Shown: positions 9,808 through 21,911, numbered from the stretch's first letter. The stretch: 64,000 nucleotides of DNA from Leclercia adecarboxylata (GCF_023639785.1 NZ_CP098325.1:4526001-4590000), one strand, 5' to 3'. Numbers and translations: made by a program. Notes: generated by a model not told the origin, from the sequence alone.

Positions 9808-9839
9808 AACATGCTTCCTTAATATCTTTGAATTTCATT

Positions 9840-9872
9840 GCCCGGTGGCGCTGCGCTTACCGGGCCTACAAA
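9840..9872. repeat. REP palindrome between argB and argH
   Basis: GCCCGGTGGCGCTGCGCTTA with closing arm CCGGGC and the trailing CCTACAAAAA typical of REP units. It is intercistronic within argCBH and could stabilise the upstream mRNA or dampen argH expression. Confidence 0.82.
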
Positions 9873-9885
9873 AACCGTGAATCTA

Positions 9886-10662
9886 TTACGCCAGAATACG
9901 CGTGCCAATCGGCGTGCCGTTAAACAGCGCCGGGAGCTGCTCCGCGTGGCGCCAGGAGGCGATATCCACCGGACGACCCAGCGCGCGCGCCGCATCCAGC
10001 GCGGCGTTCACTTTCACGATCATGCCATCGGTAATGATGCCCTGAGCGATCAGCTGCTCGGCCTTCGCCGCGGTCATCTCCGCGATGCGCTGCCCTTTGC
10101 CGTCCAGAATCCCGCTTACGTCAGAGAGCAGAATCAGGTCTGCGCCCAGAGTCGCGGCCAGCGCGGTTGCTGCCTGATCCGCATTGACGTTCATCAGTTG
10201 GCCCTCTTCGGTCACGCCGATAGAGCTCACTACCGGCAGGAAACCACCCGCCAGCAGCGTGTTAATCAGTTTTGGCGATCCCGGCTGTGCCAGCCCAACG
10301 TGGCCAAGCTCTTCGTCGAGCTGGGTTACTTTGACGCTGTCGCCATCCCCCAGGTAGAGCCCCACGGAAGCGATATGGTGCTTCTTCGCCCATGCCAGCA
10401 GGGTTTTGTTAGCCGTTCCCGCCAGTGCGCCGGTAATGATGTCAATCTGATCGGCAGGCGTCACACGCAGGCCGTTCTTCTTTTTCACCGGCAGATTCAG
10501 GCCTTTCATTAACTCATCCACCACACATCCGCCACCGTGAACGATCACCAGCGGACGTTGATGTGATTCGCGATAGTTGACCAGCGCGTTAAACAGACGC
10601 TCCAGCGCCTCTTCGCTGTCCAGCAGTACACCACCAAGCTTGATAATTAATGGGTTCATCAT
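9886..10662 (-). CDS. argB: Acetylglutamate kinase ArgB
   Basis: Phosphorylates N-acetylglutamate with ATP, the second step of arginine synthesis. 258 aa starting at the first of two tandem ATGs ([11 protein letters not shown]) after AAGGTG; an in-frame GTG one codon earlier is not preferred. Amino-acid-kinase motifs: [16 protein letters not shown] at the N-terminus, [12 protein letters not shown] for phosphate binding, and [18 protein letters not shown]. Lies 6 bp after argC. Confidence 0.97.
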   Translation of the reverse strand: MMNPLIIKLGGVLLDSEEALERLFNALVNYRESHQRPLVIVHGGGCVVDELMKGLNLPVKKKNGLRVTPADQIDIITGALAGTANKTLLAWAKKHHIASVGLYLGDGDSVKVTQLDEELGHVGLAQPGSPKLINTLLAGGFLPVVSSIGVTEEGQLMNVNADQAATALAATLGADLILLSDVSGILDGKGQRIAEMTAAKAEQLIAQGIITDGMIVKVNAALDAARALGRPVDIASWRHAEQLPALFNGTPIGTRILA

Positions 10663-10668
10663 CACACC

Positions 10669-11673
10669 TTAAATAAGAGACTGCGTCTCAGCATAGCCAA
10701 AACGAATATTTGCGCACTGCATTGCCTGGGCGGCTGCGCCTTTGAGTAAGTTATCTTCTGCGGCCACCACAATCAGGTGCTCGCCCTGCACGGCAAAGCC
10801 AATATCGCAGAACGGCAGGCCAACCACGTTTTTCAGCGCCGGCACGCCTTTGTCATACAGACGCACCAGCGGTTTATCCGCATACGCCTGGGTAAAGACC
10901 GCATTTACCTGGTCTTTGGTGACGCCCGGCTTCAGGCGGCAGGTGATAGTTTCGAGGATCCCGCGCGGGAAGCTGCCCAGATGCGGAGTGAAAATAACGT
11001 CCGCACCCAGGTGGGTAGTAATTTCCGGGTGATGGCGGTGGTTGAACACACCATACGGCTGAAGGCTCACTTCACAGAAGCTGTTGGAGATCGCCGCTTT
11101 ACGCCCCGCCCCGCTCACGCCGCTGGTGGCGTTGATCACCGGCCACTGGTTCAGATCCAGCAGACCGGCGTCGATCAAGGGTTTCAGGGAGAGCTGCGCT
11201 GCCGTTGGGTAGCAACCCGGTACGGCTACCAGGTTCGCTTCTTTCATCGCATCTGCGCTCCACTCCGCAAGGCCGTACACCGCTTTTTCAAGTAGATCCG
11301 GATGCTGATGGGTGAAGCCGTAATATTTTTCATAAAACGCGGCGTCGTTCACACGGAACGCACCGGAGAGATCGAATACCACGCAACCGGCCGCCAGGAA
11401 CTGCGGCGCCAGATCGTGGCTGACTTCGTGAGCGGTGGCTAAAAACACCACGTCCACGCCGTCGGTAAACTCGCTGATATCCGACATTGGCTGCAATGGC
11501 AGATCGACAATCCCTTTAAGTTGCGGATGTAAATCGGAAATTAACTTTCCTGCATCATTGCTTTGCGCTGAGACAGTCAAAGCGGTTATGGTCATATGAG
11601 GATGGCGATTCACGTAGCTTACAAGCTCTGCGCCCGCATAACCGCTAGCGCCTACAATCAGCGTATTCAACAT
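10669..11673 (-). CDS. argC: N-acetyl-gamma-glutamyl-phosphate reductase ArgC
   Basis: NADPH-dependent reductase, third step of arginine synthesis. 334 aa, as in E. coli. The N-terminal nucleotide-binding motif is [14 protein letters not shown] and the catalytic cysteine is in the AGPGC-like motif [15 protein letters not shown]. First gene of argCBH, read away from argE across ARG boxes. Confidence 0.97.
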   Translation of the reverse strand: MLNTLIVGASGYAGAELVSYVNRHPHMTITALTVSAQSNDAGKLISDLHPQLKGIVDLPLQPMSDISEFTDGVDVVFLATAHEVSHDLAPQFLAAGCVVFDLSGAFRVNDAAFYEKYYGFTHQHPDLLEKAVYGLAEWSADAMKEANLVAVPGCYPTAAQLSLKPLIDAGLLDLNQWPVINATSGVSGAGRKAAISNSFCEVSLQPYGVFNHRHHPEITTHLGADVIFTPHLGSFPRGILETITCRLKPGVTKDQVNAVFTQAYADKPLVRLYDKGVPALKNVVGLPFCDIGFAVQGEHLIVVAAEDNLLKGAAAQAMQCANIRFGYAETQSLI

Positions 11674-11696
11674 CGGGTTCCTTTATGCTCAACGTT

Positions 11697-11735
11697 AATG
11701 TATTTTTATTCACATTTATTGCATGAATATTGATA
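11697..11735. promoter_or_regulatory. Pair of ARG boxes (ArgR operator) between argC and argE
   Basis: Two 18-bp ARG boxes separated by 3 bp, the spacing ArgR hexamers require: AATGTATTTTTATTCACA (11697-11714) and ATTGCATGAATATTGATA (11718-11735, 12 of 18 matches to the consensus). They overlap the face-to-face promoters of the divergent argE and argCBH units. Confidence 0.85.
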
Positions 11736-11761
11736 CTATCACGACCTAAGGTGTGTCAACA

Positions 11762-12913
11762 ATGAAAATGAATTTACCGCCATTTATCGAGATCTACCGC
11801 GCCCTGATTGCCACGCCGTCCATCAGCGCAACGGAAGAAGCGCTGGATCAGAGTAATGAGACTTTAATCAATCTGCTGGCGGGGTGGTTCAGCGATCTCG
11901 GCTTTAAGGTGGAGGTTCAACCGGTACCGGGAACCCGTAACAAATTTAACCTGCTCGCCAGCACCGGTCAGGGGGCGGGTGGTCTGCTGCTGGCGGGACA
12001 CACCGACACCGTTCCGTTTGACGATGGCCGCTGGACGCGTGACCCGTTTACGCTGACCGAGCACGACAACAAGCTCTACGGGCTGGGTACCGCCGACATG
12101 AAAGGCTTCTTCGCCTTTATCCTCGACGCGCTGCGTGACGTTGACGTGACAAAACTGAAAAAGCCGCTCTATATTCTGGCCACCGCCGACGAAGAGACCA
12201 GCATGGCGGGCGCCCGCTATTTCTCTGAAAACACGGCAATTCGTCCGGATTGCGCGATTATCGGTGAGCCAACCTCCCTGCAACCGATCCGTGCACACAA
12301 AGGCCATATCTCTACGGCAGTGCGCGTGCTGGGCCAGTCCGGCCACTCCAGCGATCCGGCGCGCGGCGTTAACGCCATTGAGCTGATGCACGACGCCATC
12401 GGTCGTATCATGACGCTGCGTGACGATTTGAAAGAGCGCTATCACTACGACGCCTTCACCGTACCGTATCCAACGCTGAACCTCGGTAGCCTGCACGGCG
12501 GCGACGCGTCTAACCGTATCTGCGCCTGCTGTGAACTGCATATGGATATCCGTCCGCTGCCGGGCATGACCCTGAGCGATCTGAATGGTTTACTGACCGA
12601 AGCGCTGGCACCGGTTAGCGAACGCTGGCCGGGCCGTCTGACGGTATCCGACCTCCATCCGCCGATCCCGGGTTATGAGTGCCCACCGGACCACCAGCTG
12701 GTGGAAGTGGTGGAAAAACTGCTCGGCGAGAAAACCGACGTGGTGAACTACTGCACCGAAGCGCCATTTATTCAGACCCTGTGCCCGACCCTGGTGCTCG
12801 GCCCGGGCTCCATCAACCAGGCCCACCAGCCGGATGAGTACCTGGAAACACGCTTTATCAAGCCTACCCGGGAGCTGATTACCCAGGTTGTGCATCACTT
12901 CTGCTGGCATTAA
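11762..12913 (+). CDS. argE: Acetylornithine deacetylase ArgE
   Basis: Zinc peptidase-fold (M20) enzyme that removes the acetyl group from N-acetylornithine. 383 aa from ATG 11762 (MKMNLPPF), matching the E. coli length; a possible earlier start three codons upstream is less likely. Metal-site motifs: [34 protein letters not shown] and GEPTSLQP. Transcribed away from argC under shared ArgR control; ends in a hairpin terminator. Confidence 0.96.
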   Translation: MKMNLPPFIEIYRALIATPSISATEEALDQSNETLINLLAGWFSDLGFKVEVQPVPGTRNKFNLLASTGQGAGGLLLAGHTDTVPFDDGRWTRDPFTLTEHDNKLYGLGTADMKGFFAFILDALRDVDVTKLKKPLYILATADEETSMAGARYFSENTAIRPDCAIIGEPTSLQPIRAHKGHISTAVRVLGQSGHSSDPARGVNAIELMHDAIGRIMTLRDDLKERYHYDAFTVPYPTLNLGSLHGGDASNRICACCELHMDIRPLPGMTLSDLNGLLTEALAPVSERWPGRLTVSDLHPPIPGYECPPDHQLVEVVEKLLGEKTDVVNYCTEAPFIQTLCPTLVLGPGSINQAHQPDEYLETRFIKPTRELITQVVHHFCWH

Positions 12914-12919
12914 TGACGC

Positions 12920-12943
12920 TTCCCCTCTCTTCGGAGAGGGGAA
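12920..12943 (+). terminator. argE terminator hairpin
   Basis: Perfect stem TTCCCCTCTC / GAGAGGGGAA with a TTCG tetraloop immediately after argE. It resembles the core of the 46-bp palindromic repeats; the run of T is weak on this strand. Confidence 0.6.
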
Positions 12944-13102
12944 AATCTCGCGATCTTCGTCACATTCTCATAAGCATCTCTTATCTGACGCAAAGCGAAT
13001 TAAATTTCGTAAATTGCCCGCATTTATTCGTTTGCTGAACCGTTTTCGCAGCAATTGACGACGGGGGTTTTACGTGGCTTTATAAAGGGAGATGACAAAA
13101 TA

Positions 13103-13141
13103 ATGTCCGTGAGATGTCTGGCAGGGCATAAACAAAAATGA
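13103..13141 (+). other. Short open frame in the ppc leader
   Basis: ATG-TCC-GTG... encodes MSVRCLAGHKQK before TGA, 11 nt after a strong Shine-Dalgarno sequence AAGGGAG (13085-13091) and ending 18 bp upstream of ppc. An even shorter ATG-ACA-AAA-TAA overlaps its start codon. The translation signals are visible, but no function is known; it may be chance. Confidence 0.3.
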
Positions 13142-13159
13142 TGGGGTGACTGGGTTTTT

Positions 13160-15811
13160 ATGAACGAACAATATTCCGCGTTGCGTAGTAATGTCAGTAT
13201 GCTCGGCAAGGTGCTGGGAGATACCATCAAGGATGCGTTGGGCGAGAACATTCTCGATCGCGTTGAAACAATCCGTAAGCTGTCTAAATCTTCCCGCGCA
13301 GGCAACGAAGCCAATCGTCAGGAACTGCTCACCACCCTGCAGAACCTCTCCAATGACGAACTGCTGCCTGTGGCCCGTGCTTTCAGCCAGTTTCTGAACC
13401 TGGCGAATACCGCCGAGCAGTATCACAGCATTTCGCCGAATGGCGAAGCGGCAAGCAACCCGGAAGTGATTGCCCGTACGCTCAGAAAACTCAAGGACCA
13501 ACCCGATCTTAACGAAGCCACCATCAAAAAGGCCGTCGAGTCCCTGTCGCTGGAGCTGGTGCTCACCGCCCACCCGACCGAGATCACCCGTCGTACCCTG
13601 ATCCACAAAATGGTGGAAGTGAACAACTGCCTGAAGCAGCTGGATAACAAAGACATCGTTGATTATGAACGTAACCAGCTGATGCGCCGTCTGCGCCAGC
13701 TGATTGCCCAGTCCTGGCATACCGATGAAATTCGTAAGCACCGCCCAAGCCCGGTAGATGAAGCCAAGTGGGGCTTTGCGGTGGTGGAAAACAGCCTGTG
13801 GGAAGGGGTACCTAACTACCTGCGCGAGCTGAATGAGCAACTGGAAGAGAACCTCGGCTATCGCCTGCCGGTGGATTTTGTGCCGGTCCGCTTCACCTCC
13901 TGGATGGGTGGCGACCGCGACGGCAACCCGAACGTGACTGCCGACATCACCCGCCACGTGCTGCTGCTGAGCCGCTGGAAAGCCACCGACCTGTTCCTGA
14001 AAGACATTCAGGTGCTGATCTCTGAGCTGTCGATGGTTGAAGCCACACCGGAGCTGCGCGAGCTGGCCGGTGAGGAGGGTGCCAGCGAGCCGTACCGTTA
14101 CCTGATGAAAAAGCTGCGCAGCCAGCTGCTGGCGACCCAGGCCTGGCTGGAAGCGCGCCTGAAAGGCCAGCGCCTGCCGAAGCCGGAAGGTCTGCTGAGC
14201 CAGAACGAGCAGCTCTGGGATCCGCTGTATGCCTGTTATAAATCGCTGCAGGCTTGTGGCATGGGCATCATCGCCAATGGCGAATTGCTCGACACCCTGC
14301 GTCGCGTGAAGTGTTTTGGCGTGCCGCTGGTGCGTATCGATGTACGTCAGGAAAGCACCCGTCACACCGAAGCGCTGGGCGAGCTGACCCGTTACCTTGG
14401 CATTGGCGACTATGAAAGCTGGTCAGAAGCGGACAAACAGGCCTTCCTGATCCGCGAGCTGAATTCCAAACGTCCTCTGCTGCCGCGCAACTGGGAGCCA
14501 AGCAACGAAACCCGCGAAGTGCTCAACACCTGCAAAGCGATCGTTGATGCGCCGAAAGGATCGGTAGCCGCCTATGTGATCTCCATGGCGAAAACCCCGT
14601 CCGACGTGCTGGGTGTTCATCTTCTGCTGAAAGAAGCCGGCATCGACTATGCCCTGCCGGTGGCCCCGCTGTTCGAAACCCTGGATGACCTGAACAACGC
14701 CAACGACGTAATGACCCAGCTGCTGAACATCGACTGGTATCGCGGCTTTATTCAGGGCAAACAGATGGTGATGATTGGCTATTCCGACTCCGCCAAAGAC
14801 GCGGGCGTGATGGCAGCATCCTGGGCGCAGTACCAGGCGCAGGACGCGCTGATTAAAACCTGCGAGAAAGCGGGTATTGAGCTGACGTTGTTCCATGGTC
14901 GCGGCGGCTCTATCGGCCGTGGCGGCGCGCCAGCGCATGCGGCGCTGCTTTCCCAGCCCCCGGGTAGCCTGAAGGGCGGTCTGCGTGTCACCGAACAGGG
15001 CGAGATGATCCGCTTCAAATACGGTCTGCCGGAAGTGACCATCAGCAGCCTGTCGCTGTACACCAGCGCTATTCTGGAAGCCAACCTGCTGCCACCGCCG
15101 GAGCCGAAAGAGGCCTGGTGCCATATCATGGACGAGCTGTCAGATATCTCCTGCGATCTGTATCGCGGCTACGTGCGTGAAAACAAAGACTTCGTGCCTT
15201 ACTTCCGCTCGGCCACACCTGAGCAGGAGCTGGGTAAACTGCCGCTCGGATCCCGTCCGGCCAAGCGTCGTCCGACCGGTGGCGTTGAGTCCCTGCGTGC
15301 CATCCCATGGATCTTCGCGTGGACGCAAAACCGCCTGATGCTTCCGGCCTGGCTAGGTGCCGGTGCCGCCCTGCAAAAAGTGGTGGATGACGGTAAGCAG
15401 AGCGAACTGGAAACCATGTGCCGCGACTGGCCATTCTTCTCCACCCGTCTGGGCATGCTGGAGATGGTGTTCTCCAAAGTCGACCTGTGGCTGGCGGAAT
15501 ACTACGATCAGCGTCTGGTGAAACCGGAGCTGTGGAAACTGGGTACCGAACTGCGCGAACTGCTGGAAGGCGACATCAAAGTCGTGCTGGCTATCGCCAA
15601 CGACTCTCACCTGATGGCTGACCTGCCGTGGATTGCGGAGTCTATCCAGCTGCGTAACATCTACACCGATCCGCTGAACGTTCTGCAGGCCGAACTGCTG
15701 TACCGTTCGCGTAAAGCGGAAGAAGAGGGTCAGGAGCCGGATCCACGTGTGGAACAAGCGCTGATGGTGACCATCGCGGGCGTTGCGGCGGGGATGCGTA
15801 ACACCGGTTAA
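13160..15811 (+). CDS. ppc: Phosphoenolpyruvate carboxylase Ppc
   Basis: Anaplerotic carboxylation of PEP to oxaloacetate; in E. coli activated by acetyl-CoA and fructose-1,6-bisphosphate and inhibited by aspartate. 883 aa, identical to E. coli length. The catalytic histidine is in [14 protein letters not shown] (residue about 138), the second signature is [14 protein letters not shown], and the C-terminus ends GMRNTG, the conserved tail involved in the tetramer. The 246-bp upstream region holds the argE hairpin, a promoter region and the short leader frame. Confidence 0.98.
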   Translation: MNEQYSALRSNVSMLGKVLGDTIKDALGENILDRVETIRKLSKSSRAGNEANRQELLTTLQNLSNDELLPVARAFSQFLNLANTAEQYHSISPNGEAASNPEVIARTLRKLKDQPDLNEATIKKAVESLSLELVLTAHPTEITRRTLIHKMVEVNNCLKQLDNKDIVDYERNQLMRRLRQLIAQSWHTDEIRKHRPSPVDEAKWGFAVVENSLWEGVPNYLRELNEQLEENLGYRLPVDFVPVRFTSWMGGDRDGNPNVTADITRHVLLLSRWKATDLFLKDIQVLISELSMVEATPELRELAGEEGASEPYRYLMKKLRSQLLATQAWLEARLKGQRLPKPEGLLSQNEQLWDPLYACYKSLQACGMGIIANGELLDTLRRVKCFGVPLVRIDVRQESTRHTEALGELTRYLGIGDYESWSEADKQAFLIRELNSKRPLLPRNWEPSNETREVLNTCKAIVDAPKGSVAAYVISMAKTPSDVLGVHLLLKEAGIDYALPVAPLFETLDDLNNANDVMTQLLNIDWYRGFIQGKQMVMIGYSDSAKDAGVMAASWAQYQAQDALIKTCEKAGIELTLFHGRGGSIGRGGAPAHAALLSQPPGSLKGGLRVTEQGEMIRFKYGLPEVTISSLSLYTSAILEANLLPPPEPKEAWCHIMDELSDISCDLYRGYVRENKDFVPYFRSATPEQELGKLPLGSRPAKRRPTGGVESLRAIPWIFAWTQNRLMLPAWLGAGAALQKVVDDGKQSELETMCRDWPFFSTRLGMLEMVFSKVDLWLAEYYDQRLVKPELWKLGTELRELLEGDIKVVLAIANDSHLMADLPWIAESIQLRNIYTDPLNVLQAELLYRSRKAEEEGQEPDPRVEQALMVTIAGVAAGMRNTG

Positions 15812-15819
15812 TCCCCTTT

Positions 15820-15892
15820 GCCGGGTGGCGCTTACGCTTACCCGGCCTACAAAGCGCTTTTCGTAGGCCTGGCAGGCTCAGCGTCGCCGGGC
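15820..15892. repeat. REP pair after ppc
   Basis: Two REP palindromes in opposite orientation: GCCGGGTGGCGCTTACGCTT with arm ACCCGGC, and GTAGGCCTGGCAGGCTCAGC with GCCGGGC. Lies between ppc and yijO. Confidence 0.82.
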
Positions 15893-15912
15893 GATACTTC
15901 GGTACTCCGGCC

Positions 15913-16683
15913 ATGCTCCACGACATCACCTCCATTCTGACCGATCTGATCGCCGGCACATTGCCGCTGGGTCAGGTGCATTTCGCCTCTCCGACCGAAC
16001 CGCTCCCCCAGGCATTCCCTCGCCTTGTAATTTTTCTTGAAGGCGAAACGCATGACGCCGTGTTTTCTTCGGTCGGGTTTATGGATGACCTTCGCTCCGC
16101 TACCCTGCTCAGCATCAGTTTCGGGAAGCAGCAGCTGACTCTTCAGGTCCAGCGCGACGACAACGTGTTGCGCCAGCAGCAGGTCGCCAGACGCGGGCCC
16201 AGAGTCGGTGCATTTCTGCTGCAAACCCTCGCTGAACTGCACATGCAGCCGGACGAGCAGGCCACGGCCAGACTGGTGGTCTTAAGTCTGCTCAGCCACT
16301 GCCGCGATCTGTTGGGCAGCGATATTCACACCGCCTCCCGCAGTCGGGCGCTGTTTGAAGCCATCCGGAGCTATATCGACGAACACCATGCCTCCCCCCT
16401 CACCCGCGAGTCGGTGGCGCAGGCGTTTTATATTTCACCTAACTACCTTTCTCACCTTTTTCAAAAGACCGGCAGCGTTGGGTTTAATGAATACCTGACC
16501 AGAACCCGTCTCGAACATGCCCGGCATTTGCTTAAAGGCTATGACCTGAAAATTAAAGACGTCGCCGCGCGCTGCGGCTTTACCGACAGCAACTACTTCT
16601 GTCGGCTGTTTCGCAGGCACACGGAACGCTCGCCTTCAGAATATCGCCGCCAGTATCACAGCCAGCTGACCGCCAGAAAGTAG
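15913..16683 (+). CDS. yijO: AraC-family regulator YijO, shortened sensor domain
   Basis: 256 aa. The C-terminal half is a standard AraC DNA-binding domain with two HTH motifs (LTRESVAQAFYISPNYLSHL and IKDVAARCGFTDSNYFCRLF) ending SPSEYRRQYHSQ, which identifies YijO. The N-terminal half keeps the family start, FPRLVIFLEGE and SFGKQQL, but the segment between them is about 14 residues shorter than I recall for E. coli (about 283 aa in all), and the usual cupin turn with PGD and PAGGW is not recognisable. No frameshift restores it. In E. coli it sits beside frw/pfl genes, which are missing here. Target genes unknown; fsaB-gldA are the closest candidates. Confidence 0.8.
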   Translation: MLHDITSILTDLIAGTLPLGQVHFASPTEPLPQAFPRLVIFLEGETHDAVFSSVGFMDDLRSATLLSISFGKQQLTLQVQRDDNVLRQQQVARRGPRVGAFLLQTLAELHMQPDEQATARLVVLSLLSHCRDLLGSDIHTASRSRALFEAIRSYIDEHHASPLTRESVAQAFYISPNYLSHLFQKTGSVGFNEYLTRTRLEHARHLLKGYDLKIKDVAARCGFTDSNYFCRLFRRHTERSPSEYRRQYHSQLTARK

Positions 16684-16811
16684 CACTGTGATCGTCCTCT
16701 CAGTTCGCTGAGGACCTTACATTTGTCCAGTATTTGGCAAAATTGACCTCTGGTTCCCGCCGTCAGGCCCGCCGTATCCTTAATTCATACCCGCTGACTT
16801 AAGGAAAAATA

Positions 16812-17474
16812 ATGGAACTGTATCTCGATACCGCCAACGTGGCGGACGTTGAACGCCTCGCCCGCCTCTTCCCCCTTGCGGGCGTCACCACCAATCCGAG
16901 CATTATTGCTGCCAGCGGCGAACCCCTCTGGGATGTCCTGCCTCGCCTGCAGAAAGCCATCGGCCCTCAGGGCACCCTGTTCGCCCAGACCATGAGCCGC
17001 GACGCCGAAGGTATGGTTGTCGAAGCCAGACGCCTGCGCGACGTCATCCCCGGTATCGTGGTGAAAATCCCGGTTACCGCTGAAGGGCTTGTCGCCATCA
17101 AAACCCTTAAAAAAGAGGGCATCACTACCCTCGGCACCGCAGTTTACAGCGCCTCACAGGGTTTGCTGGCGGCGTTAGCCGGGGCGAAGTACATCGCGCC
17201 GTACGTTAATCGCGTGGATGCCCAGGGCGGGGACGGCATCCGCACGGTGCAGGAGCTGCAAAGCCTGCTGGAACTGCATGCGCCGGACAGCATGGTGCTG
17301 GCTGCCAGCTTTAAAACCCCGCGTCAGGCGCTGGACTGCCTGCTCGCCGGCTGTGAAGCGATCACCCTGCCCACTGATGTAGCGCAACAACTGCTCAATA
17401 CGCCGGCGGTAGAGTCAGCCATAGACAAGTTTGAGCAGGACTGGAAAAACGCGTTTGGTAGCCTCAACCTGTAA
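16812..17474 (+). CDS. fsaB: Fructose-6-phosphate aldolase FsaB (TalC)
   Basis: Transaldolase-like class I aldolase. E. coli FsaA and FsaB cleave fructose 6-phosphate to dihydroxyacetone and glyceraldehyde 3-phosphate. 220 aa, E. coli length. The Schiff-base lysine is K85 in [10 protein letters not shown]; the N-terminus [10 protein letters not shown] and GVTTNPSI motifs are family hallmarks. gldA follows 12 bp downstream. Since GldA can reduce dihydroxyacetone, the pair makes a coherent dihydroxyacetone-handling operon. The ptsA and frw genes that precede it in E. coli are absent. Confidence 0.95.
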   Translation: MELYLDTANVADVERLARLFPLAGVTTNPSIIAASGEPLWDVLPRLQKAIGPQGTLFAQTMSRDAEGMVVEARRLRDVIPGIVVKIPVTAEGLVAIKTLKKEGITTLGTAVYSASQGLLAALAGAKYIAPYVNRVDAQGGDGIRTVQELQSLLELHAPDSMVLAASFKTPRQALDCLLAGCEAITLPTDVAQQLLNTPAVESAIDKFEQDWKNAFGSLNL

Positions 17475-17486
17475 AGGAGACATAGG

Positions 17487-18590
17487 ATGGATCGTATTAT
17501 TCAATCGCCCGGCAAATACATTCAGGGTGCAGATGTGCTCTCACGCCTCGGTGATTACCTCAAACCGCTGGCCGCGCGCTGGCTGGTAGTGGGCGATAAA
17601 TTTGTGCTGGGTTTTGCCGAAGAGACGCTGCGCCAGAGTTTCAAACAGGCGGAACTGTATGTAGAAATCGCCCCCTTTGGCGGCGAATGTTCACAGAACG
17701 AGATCGACCGGCTGCGTCAGTTGGCGAATAGCGCCGACTGCCAGGCAATCCTTGGCATCGGCGGCGGTAAAACGCTGGATACCGCTAAAGCGCTGGCGCA
17801 CTTTATGGATGTGCCGGTCGCTATCGCTCCGACTATCGCCTCCACCGATGCGCCCTGCAGCGCCCTTTCCGTGATTTATACCGATGATGGCGAATTTGAT
17901 CGCTATCTGATGCTGCCGCACAACCCGAACATCGTGATTGTCGATACCAGAGTGGTAGCGGGGGCGCCTGCGCGTCTGCTGGCGGCCGGTATCGGCGACG
18001 CGCTGGCAACCTGGTTTGAAGCCCGCGCCTGCTCGCGCAGCGGTGCAACAACCATGGCGGGCGGCAAATGCACGCAGGCGGCGCTGGCGCTGGCCGAGCT
18101 TTGCTACAACACGTTGGTTGAAGAGGGCGAAAAAGCGATGCTGGCGGCTGAACAGCATGTCGTCACGCCTGCGCTTGAGCGCATTATTGAAGCCAACACC
18201 TATCTGAGTGGCGTCGGGTTTGAGAGCGGTGGCCTGGCAGCGGCACACGCCATTCACAACGGTCTGACCGCCATCCCGGATGCCCACCATTACTATCACG
18301 GCGAAAAAGTGGCCTTTGGCACCCTGACCCAGCTGGTGCTGGAGAATGCCCCGGTTGAAGAGATAGAAACCGTTGCGGCGCTCTGTCACAGCGTTGGGTT
18401 GCCCATCACGCTTGCCCAGTTGGATATCAAAGAGGATATTCCGGCCAAAATGCGTCTGGTCGCGGAGGCGGCGTGTGCCGAAGGGGAGACTATTCACAAC
18501 ATGCCGGGCGGCGTGTCGCCGGATCAGGTGTATGCGGCGCTGCTGGTTGCCGACCAGTACGGTCAGCGTTTCCTGCAGGAGTGGGAGTAG
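17487..18590 (+). CDS. gldA: Glycerol dehydrogenase GldA
   Basis: Zinc- and NAD-dependent dehydrogenase of glycerol and dihydroxyacetone; also reduces methylglyoxal. 367 aa, E. coli length. NAD-binding [13 protein letters not shown] follows an N-terminal Rossmann segment. Metal-ligand segments are [12 protein letters not shown] and the histidines in [20 protein letters not shown]...[10 protein letters not shown]. Second gene of the fsaB-gldA unit, 12 bp after fsaB, after an AAGGAG ribosome-binding site. Confidence 0.96.
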   Translation: MDRIIQSPGKYIQGADVLSRLGDYLKPLAARWLVVGDKFVLGFAEETLRQSFKQAELYVEIAPFGGECSQNEIDRLRQLANSADCQAILGIGGGKTLDTAKALAHFMDVPVAIAPTIASTDAPCSALSVIYTDDGEFDRYLMLPHNPNIVIVDTRVVAGAPARLLAAGIGDALATWFEARACSRSGATTMAGGKCTQAALALAELCYNTLVEEGEKAMLAAEQHVVTPALERIIEANTYLSGVGFESGGLAAAHAIHNGLTAIPDAHHYYHGEKVAFGTLTQLVLENAPVEEIETVAALCHSVGLPITLAQLDIKEDIPAKMRLVAEAACAEGETIHNMPGGVSPDQVYAALLVADQYGQRFLQEWE

Positions 18591-18598
18591 CCATTATT

Positions 18599-18666
18599 GC
18601 CGGGTGGCGGCTGCGCCTTACCCGGCCTACAAAACCCACAGGCCCGTGCAAGCGAAGCGCTACCGG
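18599..18666. repeat. REP pair after gldA
   Basis: GCCGGGTGGCGGCTGCGCCT with arm ACCCGGC, followed by a partial inverted unit GGCCCGTGCAAGCGAAGCGC. Lies between convergent gldA and katG. Confidence 0.82.
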
Positions 18667-18668
18667 AC

Positions 18669-18697
18669 AAAAAATCCCCGCCGAAGCGGGGATTTTT
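18669..18697. terminator. Bidirectional terminator between gldA and katG
   Basis: 11-bp stem AAAATCCCCGC / GCGGGGATTTT with a CGAA loop, A-rich on the left and T-rich on the right, so it can end both convergent transcripts. It abuts the katG stop. Confidence 0.9.
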
Positions 18698-18700
18698 CTT

Positions 18701-20872
18701 TTACAGCAGATCAAACCGGTCGAGGTTCATCACTTTCACCCATGCCGCGACAAAGTCGTTCACGAACTTCTCGTGAGCATCGCTGCTGGCGTAAACCTCT
18801 GCCAGAGCGCGCAGCACGGAGTTAGAGCCAAACACCAGGTCGGCACGGCTCGCCTGGTATTTTACTTCACCACTCACGCGGTCGCGGCCTTCAAACAGCT
18901 CGCTGGATTCATCGGTGGCTTTCCACTGCGTGCCCATATCCAGCAGATTGACGAAGAAGTCAGTGCTGAGTACGCCCACGCGATCGGTAAAGACGCCGCT
19001 CTTGCCGCCATCGAAGTTGGCTCCCAGCACGCGCAGCCCGCCCAGCAGCACCGTCATCTCTGGCGCGGTCAGCGTCAGCTGCTGCGCTTTATCAATCAGC
19101 AGTGATTCGGTGGTCGACACGTCGATAGCCGCACGGTAGTTACGGAAGCCATCGGCAGCTGGCTGCAGCAGCGAGAACATCCCGATATCGGTCTGATCCT
19201 GACGCGCATCAACACGGCCTGGCGTAAAGGGTACGGTGATGTTGAAGCCAGCCGCTTTCGCCGCCTGCTCGACGCCCACCACACCGGCCAGCACGATGAT
19301 GTCCGCCAGCGATGCTTTGTGGGCAGATTTATAAATGCCTTCCAGCACCGGCAGAACGCGGGCCGCGACGGCGTTCACATCCCAGCTGCGCTGCGGCGCC
19401 AGTGCCAGACGTGCGCCGTTGGCGCCGCCACGCTTGTCGCCGCCGCGGAAGGTGGAGGCCGAGGCCCATGCCACGGAGACCAGCTCACTCACCGACAGCC
19501 CGGAGGCCGCAATGTCCTCTTTCAGGCTCTGGATATCTTCTGCGGTCGGGTGGAAGAAGGGCTGCGGCAGCGGATCCTGCCAAATCAGCTCTTCTTTCGG
19601 CACTTCCGGTCCGATATAACGGGAGATCGGCCCCATATCACGGTGAGTCAGTTTGAACCACGCCCGGGCGAAGGCTTCGTTGAAGGCCTGCGGATCGTTC
19701 AGGAAGCGGCGGGAGATCTTGTCGAACTCAGGATCGAACCGCAGCGTCAGGTCGGTAACCAGCATGGTCGGCTTACGTTTTTTAGACGGGTCGAACGGAT
19801 CGGGCATGATTTCCGGCGCGTTGACCGCTTCAAACTGAATCGCCCCGGCCGGGCTGCGGGTTTGCACCCAGTCGTATTTGTAGAGGTTCTCGAAGAAGTA
19901 GTTACTCCACTGGGTCGGCGTCTGCGACCAGATCACCTCCAGGCCGGAGGTAATAGCGTCCGCTCCGATACCGGTGCCGTGGGTGCTGGCCCAACCCAGC
20001 CCCTGAGCCTCAAGCGGGCCCCCTTCCGGATCGACACCCACATGGCTGGCTTTCCCTGCCCCGTGAGTTTTACCCAGCGTATGGCCACCTGCGATCAGCG
20101 CGACGGTCTCTTCATCGTTCATCCCCATGTTGCCGAAGGTGGCGCGAATAGCCGCCGCCGCCGACAGCGGCTCGCCGCTGGCATTTGGCCCTTCCGGGTT
20201 AACGTAGATCAACCCCATCTCGGTAGCTGACAGCGGATTCTTCGCCAGCGCTTCTGGGTCACGATGGGTTAACCAGGCTTTTTCATCGCCCCAGTTAACG
20301 TCCAGATCCGGTTCCCACACGTCTTCACGTCCGGCGCCAAAGCCAAAGGTTCTGAAGCCGGAGTTTTCCAGCGCCACGTTGCCCGCGAGAATAAACAGGT
20401 CAGCCCAGGAGATTTTCTGGCCATATTTTTGCTTGATCGGCCACAGCAGACGACGCGCCTTATCGAGGCTGACGTTATCCGGCCAGGAGTTGAGCGGAGA
20501 GAAACGCTGTTGGCCACGGCCCGCGCCGCCGCGTCCGTCCACTGCACGATAGGTACCCGCGCCGTGCCACGCCATACGAATGAACAGACCGGCATAGCTG
20601 CCCCAGTCCGCAGGCCACCACGGCTGTGAATCGGTCAGCAGAGCTTTAAGATCGCCTTTCAGCGCAGAGTAGTCGAGTTTGCTGAACTCTTTGCGGTAAT
20701 TGAAATCTTTGCCCAGGGGATTAGAACGTTCGGAATGCTGATTAAGAAGGTCGATACGAAGTTGTTTAGGCCACCAGTCCCGGCTGTTGGTACCGGCACC
20801 CGCACTCTTGTCATAAGAGCCCTGGTGGAAAGGGCATTTACCTGCATTCTGTTTATCGTCGGACTGACTCAT
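18701..20872 (-). CDS. katG: Catalase-peroxidase KatG
   Basis: Bifunctional haem catalase-peroxidase (hydroperoxidase I). 723 aa, three fewer than E. coli because of a shorter N-terminus. Distal haem residues R99, W102 and H103 lie in [11 protein letters not shown]; the Met-Tyr-Trp adduct residues are W102, Y223 and M249; the proximal haem ligand is H264 in GGHTLGKTH. The C-terminal inactive peroxidase-like domain is complete, ending [10 protein letters not shown]. Probably OxyR-activated as in E. coli; the upstream gap (20873-20987) has a candidate CTATC stretch but no convincing full OxyR site. Confidence 0.97.
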   Translation of the reverse strand: MSQSDDKQNAGKCPFHQGSYDKSAGAGTNSRDWWPKQLRIDLLNQHSERSNPLGKDFNYRKEFSKLDYSALKGDLKALLTDSQPWWPADWGSYAGLFIRMAWHGAGTYRAVDGRGGAGRGQQRFSPLNSWPDNVSLDKARRLLWPIKQKYGQKISWADLFILAGNVALENSGFRTFGFGAGREDVWEPDLDVNWGDEKAWLTHRDPEALAKNPLSATEMGLIYVNPEGPNASGEPLSAAAAIRATFGNMGMNDEETVALIAGGHTLGKTHGAGKASHVGVDPEGGPLEAQGLGWASTHGTGIGADAITSGLEVIWSQTPTQWSNYFFENLYKYDWVQTRSPAGAIQFEAVNAPEIMPDPFDPSKKRKPTMLVTDLTLRFDPEFDKISRRFLNDPQAFNEAFARAWFKLTHRDMGPISRYIGPEVPKEELIWQDPLPQPFFHPTAEDIQSLKEDIAASGLSVSELVSVAWASASTFRGGDKRGGANGARLALAPQRSWDVNAVAARVLPVLEGIYKSAHKASLADIIVLAGVVGVEQAAKAAGFNITVPFTPGRVDARQDQTDIGMFSLLQPAADGFRNYRAAIDVSTTESLLIDKAQQLTLTAPEMTVLLGGLRVLGANFDGGKSGVFTDRVGVLSTDFFVNLLDMGTQWKATDESSELFEGRDRVSGEVKYQASRADLVFGSNSVLRALAEVYASSDAHEKFVNDFVAAWVKVMNLDRFDLL

Positions 20873-20987
20873 CGCTCTGCTCCCTATATGGTTTTACCGT
20901 TAGGATATACACCACCAGGAACAAGAGATAATTGAAACGATCCACAGATTTGATAGTTAATTCCTGTTAAGGGTACCGTTCGAACAA

Positions 20988-21012
20988 TAAACCCTCACTT
21001 ATGTGAGGGCTT
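20988..21012 (-). terminator. metF terminator
   Basis: Stem CCCTCAC / GTGAGGG with TTAT (or ATAA) loop. On the minus strand it follows the metF stop directly and runs into TTTATT. Confidence 0.85.
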
Positions 21013-21017
21013 TATAG

Positions 21018-21911
<894 letters not shown>

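Noticed and set aside
15913..16683. YijO treated as a frameshifted pseudogene
   Set aside because: The frame is open from start to the normal C-terminus and neither alternative frame restores the missing cupin turn; a small deletion or divergence fits better.
20873..20987. OxyR operator upstream of katG
   Set aside because: Only one CTATC-type quarter site is clear; spacing of the other quarters does not fit, so no feature was called although regulation by OxyR is likely.
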